Below are positions 1-7,390 of a stretch of DNA of 40,946 nucleotides, piece by piece; the first letter of the stretch is position 1, and each line of letters starts with the position of its first letter. The position numbers and the translations under genes are program-made. A model generated the notes under the pieces. The model ran no database searches. It was not told the origin of the DNA and was given only the letters and a program-made list of their open reading frames with translations. Origin of the DNA: Candidatus Adiutrix sp. GTDB taxonomy: Bacteria > Desulfobacterota > Desulfarculia > Adiutricales > Adiutricaceae. The stretch covers positions 1-40,946 of the forward strand of contig JAISFR010000110.1 of assembly GCA_031263565.1 (NCBI GenBank), read 5' to 3'.

Positions 1-78
1 ACTGAAGTTCCTCGGCAATATAAATAAAATAACGGCGCCACATACGTGTATGTCAGAGCCTAAAGAGGGATTTTCTTG

Positions 79-597
79 TCAGGAAAGCCTGACCGCCGGC
101 CAGGGGAACCGCTCATTCCACTTCTTCAAATCCACCACATGGCAGGCGGTGGCCAACTCCCGTTTCCAACGGGGGCAGCCGGCGCGGCCCACCGGCAATT
201 CATAGCGCAATATTTTGCTCAAGTGTCCGCTGAGGGCGCTGTCAAAATTCAACAGGCACAAGTACATCACTGGTTTATCAACTTTATCCTCGGCGTAACG
301 GTAGAGGAAAGTGTCCCGGTATTTTTCTTTCAAATAGTTTTTGAGCCACTTTAGACGAACTGGAGCGTCAGCGGTCGCGGGTTCGTCATCCGCAGGAGAA
401 TACTCAAACTGAGCGGCATCAGCATAGTCTTTAATTTCGACAAAAAGATAGCGATCTCGGAGTTCGACCACCATATCCACCGCTTTCAACATCGTCATGC
501 CATGATAATTAAGCCGGCGTTTGTCCGTTTCATCAAAGACGAAAGCTTCCAGGGCATCTTTGAAATCGAATCGGTAGCCATCAGTTTCCACTATCAT
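79..597 (-). CDS. PD-(D/E)XK nuclease-like protein, partner of the adjacent AAA ATPase
   Basis: 172-residue protein that I cannot assign to a named family. Residues 41-56 read as a beta-strand carrying D41 followed by a second strand with the FVEIKD motif (E54, K56). This D...ExK arrangement is the active-site pattern of PD-(D/E)XK restriction-type nucleases. The start ATG overlaps the stop of the upstream ATPase gene in an ATGA junction, so the two are translationally coupled and probably act together. AAA15-type ATPases paired with a small effector are a common design for anti-phage modules, so a nuclease effector gated by the ATPase is a reasonable inference. The remaining residues are charged and soluble, with no signal peptide or membrane segment. 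It could instead be a non-catalytic partner. The frame is secure; the fold call is moderate. Confidence 0.75.
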   Translation of the reverse strand: MIVETDGYRFDFKDALEAFVFDETDKRRLNYHGMTMLKAVDMVVELRDRYLFVEIKDYADAAQFEYSPADDEPATADAPVRLKWLKNYLKEKYRDTFLYRYAEDKVDKPVMYLCLLNFDSALSGHLSKILRYELPVGRAGCPRWKRELATACHVVDLKKWNERFPWPAVRLS

Positions 598-1643
598 TTC
601 TTGAAACCCTTCATTGATTTGGCGATGTCCCGGTCGATGAAATCGCTGAAAGCCTCGTCAATGGCATTGGGCGACACACTGGAATATTCCTCGGTTGAGG
701 ACACGGCTATTTCCCCGTCCTCAGTCCGCCGGTAAAGGCTATGATAGCTTACCTGGTCCCGGCCGGGCTCCGCTTGCAGATCGAATTCCTTCAAGGCTGA
801 ATAATCATGGGTGCTGATAAAAATCTGGACCCCGGAGCGTTGCAGAGCCAGCAGTATTGTGGTGACGATTTTCATCAGCTTGGGATTCAAATTGCTTTCC
901 GGCTCATCCCAAAAAAGGGCGGAACCGTTTAAAAGGGTGCCGTTTTGAATCAGGAGAGACAAGAGGCCCAGCTTGCGAAAACCCTCGGCCAGCAAGGTGA
1001 ACTCAAGATTTCCCTGGGAATTCTTGAGGAAAAATTCTTCGTTTTTCAATTCCACCCGGCCGTTGATGGCTTCGCCCAAAATATCCCGCAACCGTTTACG
1101 CTGGGCATCGGCCGGGCCTCTCAAGGCCGGCAATTGCGCTTTGCGCAGTATATCGACATACACTTCCTCAAAATGTATTTCCCTGGTTTCATATAGGGCC
1201 TGAAAGCCTGGCGAGTTGGCCAGCATGTCCTTGACCGGAATATAGGCCGTCTCCATTTCATGTTTTTGCCAAAAAGTTTCACCGACGACCCTGGCCTGCT
1301 CGGGCGCCTTATGGCGGCTGGTCAAACTGAGCTTGAGTTTGGCGTTTCTCGTCACCCCGCCGTCAAGGCCGACCCGGCGAACGATTTCCACCCAGCCGTC
1401 GGAACTGACCGAAGCGCGTTTGACCAGGCGGCCGACCTGTTTATCCAAAGGATAAAACACGTCGTTGATCTTCCGGGCAAATGATTTACCGCTTTTACTG
1501 ACTTCGCAGGCGGCGTAGGCGGTTTTTAATATGTGCGTCTTGCCGGTGCCGTTTTCGCCGATGAAAATATTGATTCCCGGCGAAAAATTAACCGTCAGCG
1601 CCTGAAAGGCCGTAAAACGTTCGAAAGTGATTTCTTTCAGCAT
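594..1643 (-). CDS. AAA15/AAA21-type ATPase (ABC/SMC-like ATP-binding protein)
   Basis: 349 residues, starting at the ATG at 1643, which has GGAG five bases upstream; the frame stays open further upstream but that part does not look like protein. The N-terminus opens with the beta-strand typical of RecF/OLD/AAA15 ATPases and a Walker A GENGTGKT at 29-36. A signature-like segment AEGFRKLG lies near 219-226, Walker B with DEPES at 246-250, and the H-loop STHD at 277-280. The middle region between the ATPase halves is short, so no long coiled coil is present. It is the first gene of a two-gene operon with the nuclease-like partner. This is the layout of many toxin or anti-phage modules such as OLD-, PARIS- or Septu-like systems, but it does not clearly match one of them. 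Base composition is visibly less GC-rich than the genes from 2 kb on, which fits horizontal acquisition. Confidence 0.85.
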   Translation of the reverse strand: MLKEITFERFTAFQALTVNFSPGINIFIGENGTGKTHILKTAYAACEVSKSGKSFARKINDVFYPLDKQVGRLVKRASVSSDGWVEIVRRVGLDGGVTRNAKLKLSLTSRHKAPEQARVVGETFWQKHEMETAYIPVKDMLANSPGFQALYETREIHFEEVYVDILRKAQLPALRGPADAQRKRLRDILGEAINGRVELKNEEFFLKNSQGNLEFTLLAEGFRKLGLLSLLIQNGTLLNGSALFWDEPESNLNPKLMKIVTTILLALQRSGVQIFISTHDYSALKEFDLQAEPGRDQVSYHSLYRRTEDGEIAVSSTEEYSSVSPNAIDEAFSDFIDRDIAKSMKGFKK

Positions 1644-1703
1644 AATCGCTCCGGTCCTGGCTGCTGCGGGTTGAAACAGATACCTCTGAACCAGCCTTTC
1701 AGC

Positions 1704-1732
1704 ATCATATGGCCAACAGGATGATTTTGCAA
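1704..1732 (-). promoter_or_regulatory. Putative sigma-70 promoter of the ATPase/nuclease operon
   Basis: On the minus strand TTGCAA (1732-1727) is followed after exactly 17 bases by TATGAT (1709-1704). The predicted start near 1697 leaves a leader of about 50 bases before the ATPase ATG. Four of six bases match in the -35 box and five of six in the -10 box. Confidence 0.45.
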
Positions 1733-1772
1733 GACCGCCTGGCCAGGAAAACGTATAGTTTATTTCCATCGC

Positions 1773-1801
1773 TTGACAGCGGTGAGCGCCAGGGTTATAA
1801 T
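1773..1801 (+). promoter_or_regulatory. Perfect-consensus sigma-70 promoter upstream of the MFS exporter
   Basis: TTGACA at 1773-1778 and TATAAT at 1796-1801 are separated by 17 bases, so both boxes and the spacer are ideal. Transcription would start near 1808 and give a leader of about 150 bases before the MFS start at 1960. The 1644-1959 intergenic stretch holds this promoter and the divergent one for the ATPase operon. Confidence 0.8.
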
Positions 1802-1959
1802 TTCTGAAAATTCTACCGGAGTTGCGGCATGCACCTTGTTTTCTGAACATGATTTTAACCCGACGGCGGCCCGAGGCCGGCGTCTCTGGGGTCATTGCTT
1901 TAGAAAACAATGGGGGATTGCGTCCACGCCAGCCCCCTTGCGCCTTCGGGAGAGTTCGC

Positions 1960-3168
1960 ATGTCAACATCGCCCGCCGATTTGCCTTCCGCTTATCATGA
2001 CTGGAAAAAGAAAAGCGCCCTGTTTCTGATCAGCCAGAATCTGTCGCTGTTCGGCTCGTCAGTGGTGGGTTACGCCATAATCTGGCATATAACCCTTAAG
2101 ACCAGTTCCGGCCTCTGGATGATGCTGGCCACCATCACCTTCAACGTTCCCGGAGTGATCATCTCCCTGTGGGCCGGGGTCTGGGCCGACCGTTACAGCC
2201 GCAGGCGCCTTATCATGCTGGCCGACGGCTCGGTGGCCCTGGCCACCCTGGCGGCAGCCATCTTATTTTGGAGCGGCTGGAAGAGCCTGGAGCTGCTGCT
2301 GATCGCTGCCGCCTTCCGTTCTTTCGGCGGCGGGGTGCAGGTCCCGGCCGTCAACGCCATCTACCCCCAGTTGGCGCCGCCGGAGAAACTGGCCGGGGTT
2401 CAGGCCCTGAACCAGACGGCGGCCTCTTTTTTAATGCTCATGTCTCCGGTGGCCGGCGGTTTGATTCTGGCTTTGGCCGGGCTGGAACTCGCCTTTATGG
2501 TGGATGTGGTCACGGCCGGGCTGGCCATCGCCGTTCTGAGCCGCATCAGTATTCCGGCCGCCGCGCCCGGAGCGACGGAATCGGCCGGGCGGGAGATGCG
2601 GGCCGGCCTGGGCTATGCCTTCAAACATAAAGACTTGCGGCCGCTTTTGATCTGCTCGGCCGCTTTCGTTTTTCTGATCACCCCGGCCGGAGTGCTGACG
2701 CCGCTGATGGTGGCCCGTTCCTTCGGTCCGGAGGTCTGGCGGCTGACGGCCAACGAATTAGTTTGGGCCGGGGCCTCAATCATCGGCGGCCTCTGGGTGG
2801 CCAGGCGGGGTTATTTCAAGGACAAGCCCCTGGTCATCAGCATCTGCCTGGGAGCTTTCGGGCTTTGTTTCGGCCTGATGGGGCTGGCCGGCAATTTCAC
2901 GCTTTACCTCACGCTTATGGGAACGGCCGGATTTTTCATGCCGGTTTGGCTCACGGCCGAAACCGTTTTTATCCAGGAAACGGCCGACCCGAAGATGCTG
3001 GGGCGGGTCTTTTCCCTCAGGCATCTGTTGGGCTCCAGCGCCATGCCGGCGGCCATCGTTCTCTTCGGCCCGCTGGCCGACAGGGTTTCAGTGGAGTCTC
3101 TCCTCATGGTCACCGGGGCCTTGATGATCCTGGCCGGCTTCTTATACCGGAGCGCCAGTCGGGGTTGA
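1960..3168 (+). CDS. MFS exporter (MFS_3 / EntS- or macrolide-efflux-like)
   Basis: 402 residues with about twelve hydrophobic segments, the usual length for a 12-TM major facilitator. The ATG at 1960 is chosen because GGGAGAG lies just upstream; the frame runs open to 1822 but without protein character. The loop between TM2 and TM3 carries the MFS signature as GVWADRYSRRR, and the N-terminus (SLFGSSVVGYAIIW) resembles the MFS_3 group that contains enterobactin exporter EntS and Mef-type macrolide pumps. It probably exports a small molecule through the inner membrane using the proton gradient; the substrate cannot be read from the sequence. It is monocistronic, under a perfect sigma-70 promoter, and converges on rsmE. 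It may be unrelated to the divergent ATPase operon despite sharing the intergenic region. Confidence 0.88.
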   Translation: MSTSPADLPSAYHDWKKKSALFLISQNLSLFGSSVVGYAIIWHITLKTSSGLWMMLATITFNVPGVIISLWAGVWADRYSRRRLIMLADGSVALATLAAAILFWSGWKSLELLLIAAAFRSFGGGVQVPAVNAIYPQLAPPEKLAGVQALNQTAASFLMLMSPVAGGLILALAGLELAFMVDVVTAGLAIAVLSRISIPAAAPGATESAGREMRAGLGYAFKHKDLRPLLICSAAFVFLITPAGVLTPLMVARSFGPEVWRLTANELVWAGASIIGGLWVARRGYFKDKPLVISICLGAFGLCFGLMGLAGNFTLYLTLMGTAGFFMPVWLTAETVFIQETADPKMLGRVFSLRHLLGSSAMPAAIVLFGPLADRVSVESLLMVTGALMILAGFLYRSASRG

Positions 3169-3402
3169 ACTGCCAAAAGCGGTCAGGCCAAGTAAGCCCT
3201 TTCCAGGATCAGGTACGAATTTCCCGGATGAACCAAAGAACGGCTTGCTGAAATAGCTTCCTTCGCTTTGATAGTGGACGCCAAAGATGAATCCGCCGCC
3301 GCATTTTATCTTCATCATGGTTTCACAGCCCTGCCTGATTCTCCTTTAATCTTGTTCCGCCCCTTGCTGAAGAAGCCATTCCCGTGAGGAGGACGTCATC
3401 TG

Positions 3403-3422
3403 GCCGGGGCGTCGGCCCCGGC
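3403..3422. terminator. GC-rich hairpin between convergent genes, possible bidirectional terminator
   Basis: A perfect 8-bp stem GCCGGGGC/GCCCCGGC closes a GTCG loop between the convergent MFS and rsmE genes. There is only TT after the stem on the plus strand and no T-run on the minus strand, so it is at best a weak intrinsic terminator. The rest of 3169-3482 holds no convincing gene. Confidence 0.4.
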
Positions 3423-3482
3423 TTAAAACTAAGGCCCGGACTTGAACCGCCAACATAGTTACGAGTCTTCAGGAATCCAAGG

Positions 3483-4208
3483 TTAAGTCCGCCGGCCGAG
3501 AAGAACGGCCAAAGCGGCCAGGGCGGCCGTTTCGCTTCTCAGGAGGGCCGGGCCCAGGCGCCAGGCCGTAAAGCCGGCCTTCAGAAGAGCTTCTTCCTCC
3601 CCGGGGCTGAAGCCGCCCTCAGGGCCCACCGCCAGCAGCGGCGGCGGGTCCGGAACGGCCGGGCCCTGAGAGCCGCCGGCCGGGCTGAGAAAAAAGCCCG
3701 GGCCGGGGAGAGCCAGCAGTTCTTCAAAACCTAGCGCCGGCCCGATCTCCAAACGGTCCGGTCGCCCGCACTGCTTGCGGGCCTCTTCGGCCAGACGCGG
3801 CCAGCGGCCTTCCCTGACCGCCCCGGGCTGGGCGCCGCCGCTTTTGCCGCGTTCGGTCAAAAGGGGGTAAAGGGTCGAGGCCCCCAGCTCGGCGGCCTTC
3901 TCCACGGCCCAGTCGAAACGCCGGGCGGAAATCAGGGCCAGGGCCAGCCGGGGACCGGGAAGCGTCGCCACCCGCCGCCAGGGGCCGCATCTGATGACGC
4001 CCAGGCGCGGCCGGCCGCCCTGACCGCCGACCGTGCTGACCCTGGCCGGCGCCAGGCCGGCCGGCCCGGTCATCTCCAGCTCCGCCCCCGGGCCCAGGCG
4101 TAAAACCAGGGCCCCGTGCCGGGCCTGGTCCGTTTCCAGAAACACTTCTTCCAGAGTCTCGGGATCGGCCCGGAGCGGCCAGCTCAACCGGATGACCCTC
4201 AAAATCAA
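3483..4208 (-). CDS. rsmE: 16S rRNA m3U1498 methyltransferase RsmE
   Basis: About 241 residues. RsmE N3-methylates U1498 of 16S rRNA with SAM, in assembled 30S subunits. The SPOUT trefoil-knot SAM site is clear in the C-terminal half: AVGPEGGFSPGEE followed by RLGPALLRSETAALAAL, close to the family signature. The segment FDWAVEKAAELG with LTERGKS is also typical, with a PUA-like N-terminus. I place the start at the TTG at 4208, which overlaps the prmA stop as TTGA and begins ILRVIRLSW, similar to family N-termini. A GTG at 4241 would add eleven residues inside prmA and is the alternative. prmA-rsmE is a common bacterial pair. Function is firm; the start is not. Confidence 0.9.
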   Translation of the reverse strand: MILRVIRLSWPLRADPETLEEVFLETDQARHGALVLRLGPGAELEMTGPAGLAPARVSTVGGQGGRPRLGVIRCGPWRRVATLPGPRLALALISARRFDWAVEKAAELGASTLYPLLTERGKSGGAQPGAVREGRWPRLAEEARKQCGRPDRLEIGPALGFEELLALPGPGFFLSPAGGSQGPAVPDPPPLLAVGPEGGFSPGEEEALLKAGFTAWRLGPALLRSETAALAALAVLLGRRT

Positions 4209-5101
4209 GCCCCGGCCCGGCTCAGCAGCAGGGCCGCCCACTCGTCCCGCAGCAGCCGGCGAACCGGCCGCCAGCCGAATCGGCCGTAAAAGGCGGCGGC
4301 TTCCCCGGCCTGGGCTTCCAAAAGACCCGAGAGGATCAGGCGGCCGTCTTCAGCGGCCAAGGCGCTGATGGCCGGGGCCAGCTCGGTCAGCGGAAGCAGG
4401 GTGATGTTGGCGGCGATGAGCCCGAAAGGAGGGCGGAGTTCGGCCAGGGCCCGGCCGCTGAAACTGACCCGGCCCTCCAGGCCGTTGGCCAGGGCGTTGG
4501 CCACGGCCACGGCGATGGTTTCCGGATCGTTGTCCACCCCGACGACCTCGGCCCGGGGGCTCAAGACCGCGGCCGCCAGGGAGAGAACGCCGCTGCCGGC
4601 GCCCACGTCCAGAATCCGGCCGGCCCCGGGGGCCAGCTCGTCCAGGAGTTGCAGGCAAAGATAAGTGGTGGCGTGATGGCCGCTGCCGAAGGCCAGGCCG
4701 GGATCCAGCCGCAGAACGGTCTCGCCCGGCGGCAGGTCGTCGGCCGGCCACCAACTGGGGGCCAGGGCCAGACGGGCGCTGACCGGAATGGGCCTTAAGC
4801 CCTCTTTCCATTTTTCGGCCCAGTCGTGGTCTTCTTCCAAATCAAGGCTGAATTCAAAATCGGCGGGGGAACATTCGAATATCTCGGCCAGGCGGGCCAT
4901 CAGAGGCGGCAGGGCCAGACCGAGCGCCGCTTGACGGGCGGGGGCCAGGGCGGCCGTGCTGACCATCCGGCCCAGCCGGTCGGGCTGTTCCTCCCAAATA
5001 GCCCGGGCGCCCTCGTCGAAAAGAGCCGCGCTGAGAGCCTCGGCCGCCGCCGGGGGATGGCGGCAGGTGACTTTGAGCCAGTTTACGGATCGGGAATCCA
5101 T
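4205..5101 (-). CDS. prmA: Ribosomal protein L11 methyltransferase PrmA
   Basis: 298 residues, normal for PrmA. The enzyme trimethylates lysines of ribosomal protein L11 using SAM. The N-terminal third is the substrate-recognition domain; the C-terminal two thirds are a class I methyltransferase. The PrmA hallmark DPGLAFGSGHHATT is followed by the SAM-binding loop ILDVGAGSGVLSLAAA, the acidic VVGVDNDPE and the NPPY-like segment AANITLLPL. HHATT replaces the more usual HPTT, a tolerated variation. The ATG at 5101 matches the expected N-terminus, NWLKVTCRH. It is probably co-transcribed with rsmE downstream and lies 15 bases after the amidohydrolase gene. Confidence 0.93.
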   Translation of the reverse strand: MDSRSVNWLKVTCRHPPAAAEALSAALFDEGARAIWEEQPDRLGRMVSTAALAPARQAALGLALPPLMARLAEIFECSPADFEFSLDLEEDHDWAEKWKEGLRPIPVSARLALAPSWWPADDLPPGETVLRLDPGLAFGSGHHATTYLCLQLLDELAPGAGRILDVGAGSGVLSLAAAVLSPRAEVVGVDNDPETIAVAVANALANGLEGRVSFSGRALAELRPPFGLIAANITLLPLTELAPAISALAAEDGRLILSGLLEAQAGEAAAFYGRFGWRPVRRLLRDEWAALLLSRAGA

Positions 5102-5116
5102 GATTTCGGCGCCAAC

Positions 5117-5962
5117 TCAGAGACCCAGAAAGGCGGCGGCCGAGCCGCCCAGGATCATGGCCGTCTCGGTCTCGTTCAAGCCCGCTTCCGCCAGATAGCG
5201 GCGGTAGCGGGAGGGTTTGAGGAGCGGATAGTCGGTGCCCAGCAGAAAATAATCGGCGCTCAAAACCTGCAAGGCCATCGGCAGGGCTTTGGGTCCGTAA
5301 ATGAAAGGCATGGCCGCCGTGTCGAAGCGGACCAGGGGCAAGGCTTCCCTGACTTCCTTTTTCAGGGCGGCCAGAAAGGGCAGGCCCCCGCCGAAGTGGG
5401 CCAGGATGAGCCTGACTTCCGGGCAGCGGCGCACCAGCTCATAGATCTGGCCGATCTCCAGAGGAGCCTTGCCGGGATACTTATGCCCGATAGGCTCGTT
5501 GACGTGCATCAGCAGCACCTGGCCCCTCCCGCGGCACAGGCCGCCCAGGGCTTCCAGGATTTCCAGTTCGGCCGGTCCGAAGCCCCGGTCATAGAGGGCC
5601 AGTTCCCCCAGGCCGAAAGCCCCGGACGCCAGCATCTCTTCGGCGTGGGCCAGGGCCCAGGGCGCCAGCAGGTCGAAGGCGGCCAGGGGCCTCAGCCGCC
5701 CCGGATGCTTCCGGGCTTCGGCCAGGAGCCATTCGTTATGCCGTTTGGCCGTGTCGGCCCGCGACCAGGGAAAGCCCATGACCAGGGCTTGATCCACGCC
5801 CTCCTCATCCATCATGGCCAGAAGCTCTTCCGTGGAGACCATTTTCGATTTGGGGTCGCGGTAGAGGGCGGTCCAGGCGCCCTCGCCGGCCAGAAAGCGG
5901 TCACGGTCCCCGGCGATTTCCGGGGGCGTCAGATGAACGTGAACGTCTATTACCCGGTTCAT
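5117..5962 (-). CDS. Amidohydrolase_2-type TIM-barrel metal-dependent hydrolase
   Basis: 281 residues. The N-terminus has the HxH metal motif DVHVH (His8, His10) on strand 1. Later strands give LLMHVNEPIGH, LILAHFGGG and the terminal GTDYPLL, whose Asp is the catalytic or metal residue of the amidohydrolase_2 family (COG2159: ACMSD, 2-pyrone-4,6-dicarboxylate hydrolase and relatives). It therefore probably hydrolyses or decarboxylates a small carboxylated substrate in the cytoplasm; the substrate is unknown. The ATG at 5962 overlaps the stop of the upstream kinase-like gene in an ATGA junction, so the two are coupled. The frame continues upstream to 6199 inside the kinase gene but that part is not protein-like. 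Confidence 0.85.
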   Translation of the reverse strand: MNRVIDVHVHLTPPEIAGDRDRFLAGEGAWTALYRDPKSKMVSTEELLAMMDEEGVDQALVMGFPWSRADTAKRHNEWLLAEARKHPGRLRPLAAFDLLAPWALAHAEEMLASGAFGLGELALYDRGFGPAELEILEALGGLCRGRGQVLLMHVNEPIGHKYPGKAPLEIGQIYELVRRCPEVRLILAHFGGGLPFLAALKKEVREALPLVRFDTAAMPFIYGPKALPMALQVLSADYFLLGTDYPLLKPSRYRRYLAEAGLNETETAMILGGSAAAFLGL

Positions 5963-6828
5963 AGGCGCGGCCCCCCCAGGAGATGGGCCGGCATCAGATC
6001 GCCGTGGAGCTTCAGTTCCTTGAGCTGGGCGATTACTTCCCGGCCTTCGGCCGCGGCCCGGGCCTGGGCCAGGATGGCCCGCTGATCTTCGGAACGGTGG
6101 ATGAAGCCGGTCAGGATCAGGGTTTCGGGCTTTTCTTCCGAGGGGCGCACTTCCAGGGGGGCCAGGCCCAGGGCCGAGTGCCGCTCGCGCACGGCGCATT
6201 CCACCCTTTTGGCCAGGGCCTCCTGGGCCAGGCGGGCCCGCCAGGCGGCCGGGTCGGCCGGGCCGGGCGATTCGGCCACCAGGGTCTGCAAAAGGCGGCT
6301 GGCCGCCGGGATGCTGACCCGGTCGCTGTTGATGATCAGATCGCAGCTGCCGGGCAGGTCTTCAAAGCGGGCGTTGATCTCGAAAATGGCCCGGCGGCGC
6401 TGATCCCACCAGCGCACGGTCTGGTTGGCCTCGGCCACGGTCAGGCCGTTCAGCTCCATAAAGCGGCTGACCCGCACCGGCAGCGGCGCCCGGACATGCA
6501 CCAGGATGATGTTGGCCACTTCCCGCAGCACGGCCTGGACGGCCGCCCCGACCAGGATGACGTCGCCCCGCCCGGCCAGTTCCAGCACAAGGGCTTCAAA
6601 GAGGCTGGTGAAGGAGGGCTCGTGGAAGAAATGCCCTTCCCAGATGTCGATCTCGGCCCGGCCTTCGACCACCTCTTGCCGGCGGCGTCGAAAGCGTTCG
6701 TTGCGGGCCTGAGCCAGCTCATAGACTTCTCTGAACGGATGAAGGGTCAGAGCGGCGTTCTGGGCCAGATCCATGGCGATGGATTTTCCGAAACTGCCGA
6801 TTTCATAAGAAAAGGCTACAACCTTCAT
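5959..6828 (-). CDS. Cytidylate-kinase-2-like protein with C-terminal BON-like domain
   Basis: 289 residues. The first ~190 resemble the cytidylate_kin2 (AAK6-like) family. The P-loop position reads SYEIGSFGKSIAMDLAQ, like SREYGSGGREIA in relatives, and a lid-type segment VRVSRFMELNGL and the NSDR motif (IINSDRVS) follow. Residues from about 220 (LILTGFIHRSEDQRAI and REVIAQLKEL) have the spacing of a BON domain, which binds phospholipid or partners. Such fusions occur in deltaproteobacteria, where they are more likely sensors or regulators than CMP kinases. It starts at the ATG at 6828 with GAGAG upstream and is coupled to the amidohydrolase. The nucleotide-kinase fold is fairly sure; activity on CMP is not. 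Confidence 0.8.
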   Translation of the reverse strand: MKVVAFSYEIGSFGKSIAMDLAQNAALTLHPFREVYELAQARNERFRRRRQEVVEGRAEIDIWEGHFFHEPSFTSLFEALVLELAGRGDVILVGAAVQAVLREVANIILVHVRAPLPVRVSRFMELNGLTVAEANQTVRWWDQRRRAIFEINARFEDLPGSCDLIINSDRVSIPAASRLLQTLVAESPGPADPAAWRARLAQEALAKRVECAVRERHSALGLAPLEVRPSEEKPETLILTGFIHRSEDQRAILAQARAAAEGREVIAQLKELKLHGDLMPAHLLGGPRL

Positions 6829-6859
6829 TTGGCTCTCTCAAGGAATGCTGATCTGATAA

Positions 6860-6897
6860 TGGCGCTTCATAACACTTTTGAGCGAAATTTAAAGCGG
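6860..6897 (-). repeat. Dispersed palindromic repeat, copy 1
   Basis: On the minus strand this holds a 21-base block (6877-6897) identical to 14042-14062 on the plus strand. Next to it is an 18-base block, AAGTGTTATGAAGCGCCA (6877-6860), closely matching both arms of the palindrome at 13539-13587. It spans the 3' end of the lipoprotein gene and the gap before the kinase-like gene. Confidence 0.6.
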
Positions 6898-7389
6898 TAT
6901 AATATAATAGGTCGCTTCTGTTTCCGGGTCGCGGTTCAGGCCCTGATACAGAGGGTCGGCGTAGCGGGCGTAAGTTTCGCGATCTTCGATCAGGCGGATC
7001 AGCGGCGAACGGCCCGGGCCGCCGATGCTCAGATAAGCCTTGATCGGAAAGTCGGCGATGATGTCCCCGCCCTTCAGGGCCTGATCGTCATAGTGGGGCG
7101 CCGGCTCGAAAACAAGCTCCAGGGCGCCCCGGGCGTCGGTTCGCCCGACCCCGCCGGAGGGGCTGACCAGACGGGTGGGGGCTTCCACGGCCACTTTGAT
7201 CTGCTCGCCCGGCGCCGGCCGGAAGCCGGCTCTCTCCAGGACCACCACGATTTTCCGCTGGTAGCCGGCGGGCGGGGCGCTGGGATCTTTCAAGGCCGCC
7301 CGCCGGGGGCCGCCGCAGCCCGCGCCGAAAATCAAAAGCAACGCCATGACGGCCAGGAACGACCTGGCCCAGGGGCAGCTTTTTTTCAT
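6889..7389 (-). CDS. Small predicted lipoprotein of unknown function
   Basis: 166 residues, starting at the ATG at 7389 two bases after the RNase E/G stop codon. The N-terminus is a lipoprotein-type signal peptide: MKKS, a hydrophobic core (FLAVMALLLIF), then GAGC with Cys25 as the probable lipidated residue. Gly at -3 makes the lipobox non-canonical. The mature part contains a beta-rich segment with PGEQIKVAVEAPTR and later VFEPAP, suggesting an Ig-like or carboxypeptidase-regulatory-like beta-sandwich in the periplasm, but I cannot name a family. It follows rng closely and is probably co-transcribed with it. Its last bases carry a dispersed repeat. Confidence 0.75.
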   Translation of the reverse strand: MKKSCPWARSFLAVMALLLIFGAGCGGPRRAALKDPSAPPAGYQRKIVVVLERAGFRPAPGEQIKVAVEAPTRLVSPSGGVGRTDARGALELVFEPAPHYDDQALKGGDIIADFPIKAYLSIGGPGRSPLIRLIEDRETYARYADPLYQGLNRDPETEATYYIIPL

Positions 7390-7390
7390 C

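Noticed and set aside
41-54. Near-palindrome ACATACGTGTATGT at the window edge, considered as an operator.
   Set aside because: Too short and isolated, and the gene it might control is outside or already explained.
1644-1961. N-terminal extension of the AAA ATPase by 106 residues.
   Set aside because: The extension overlaps both promoters, is not domain-like, and the ATG at 1643 has a good ribosome site directly before the conserved first strand.
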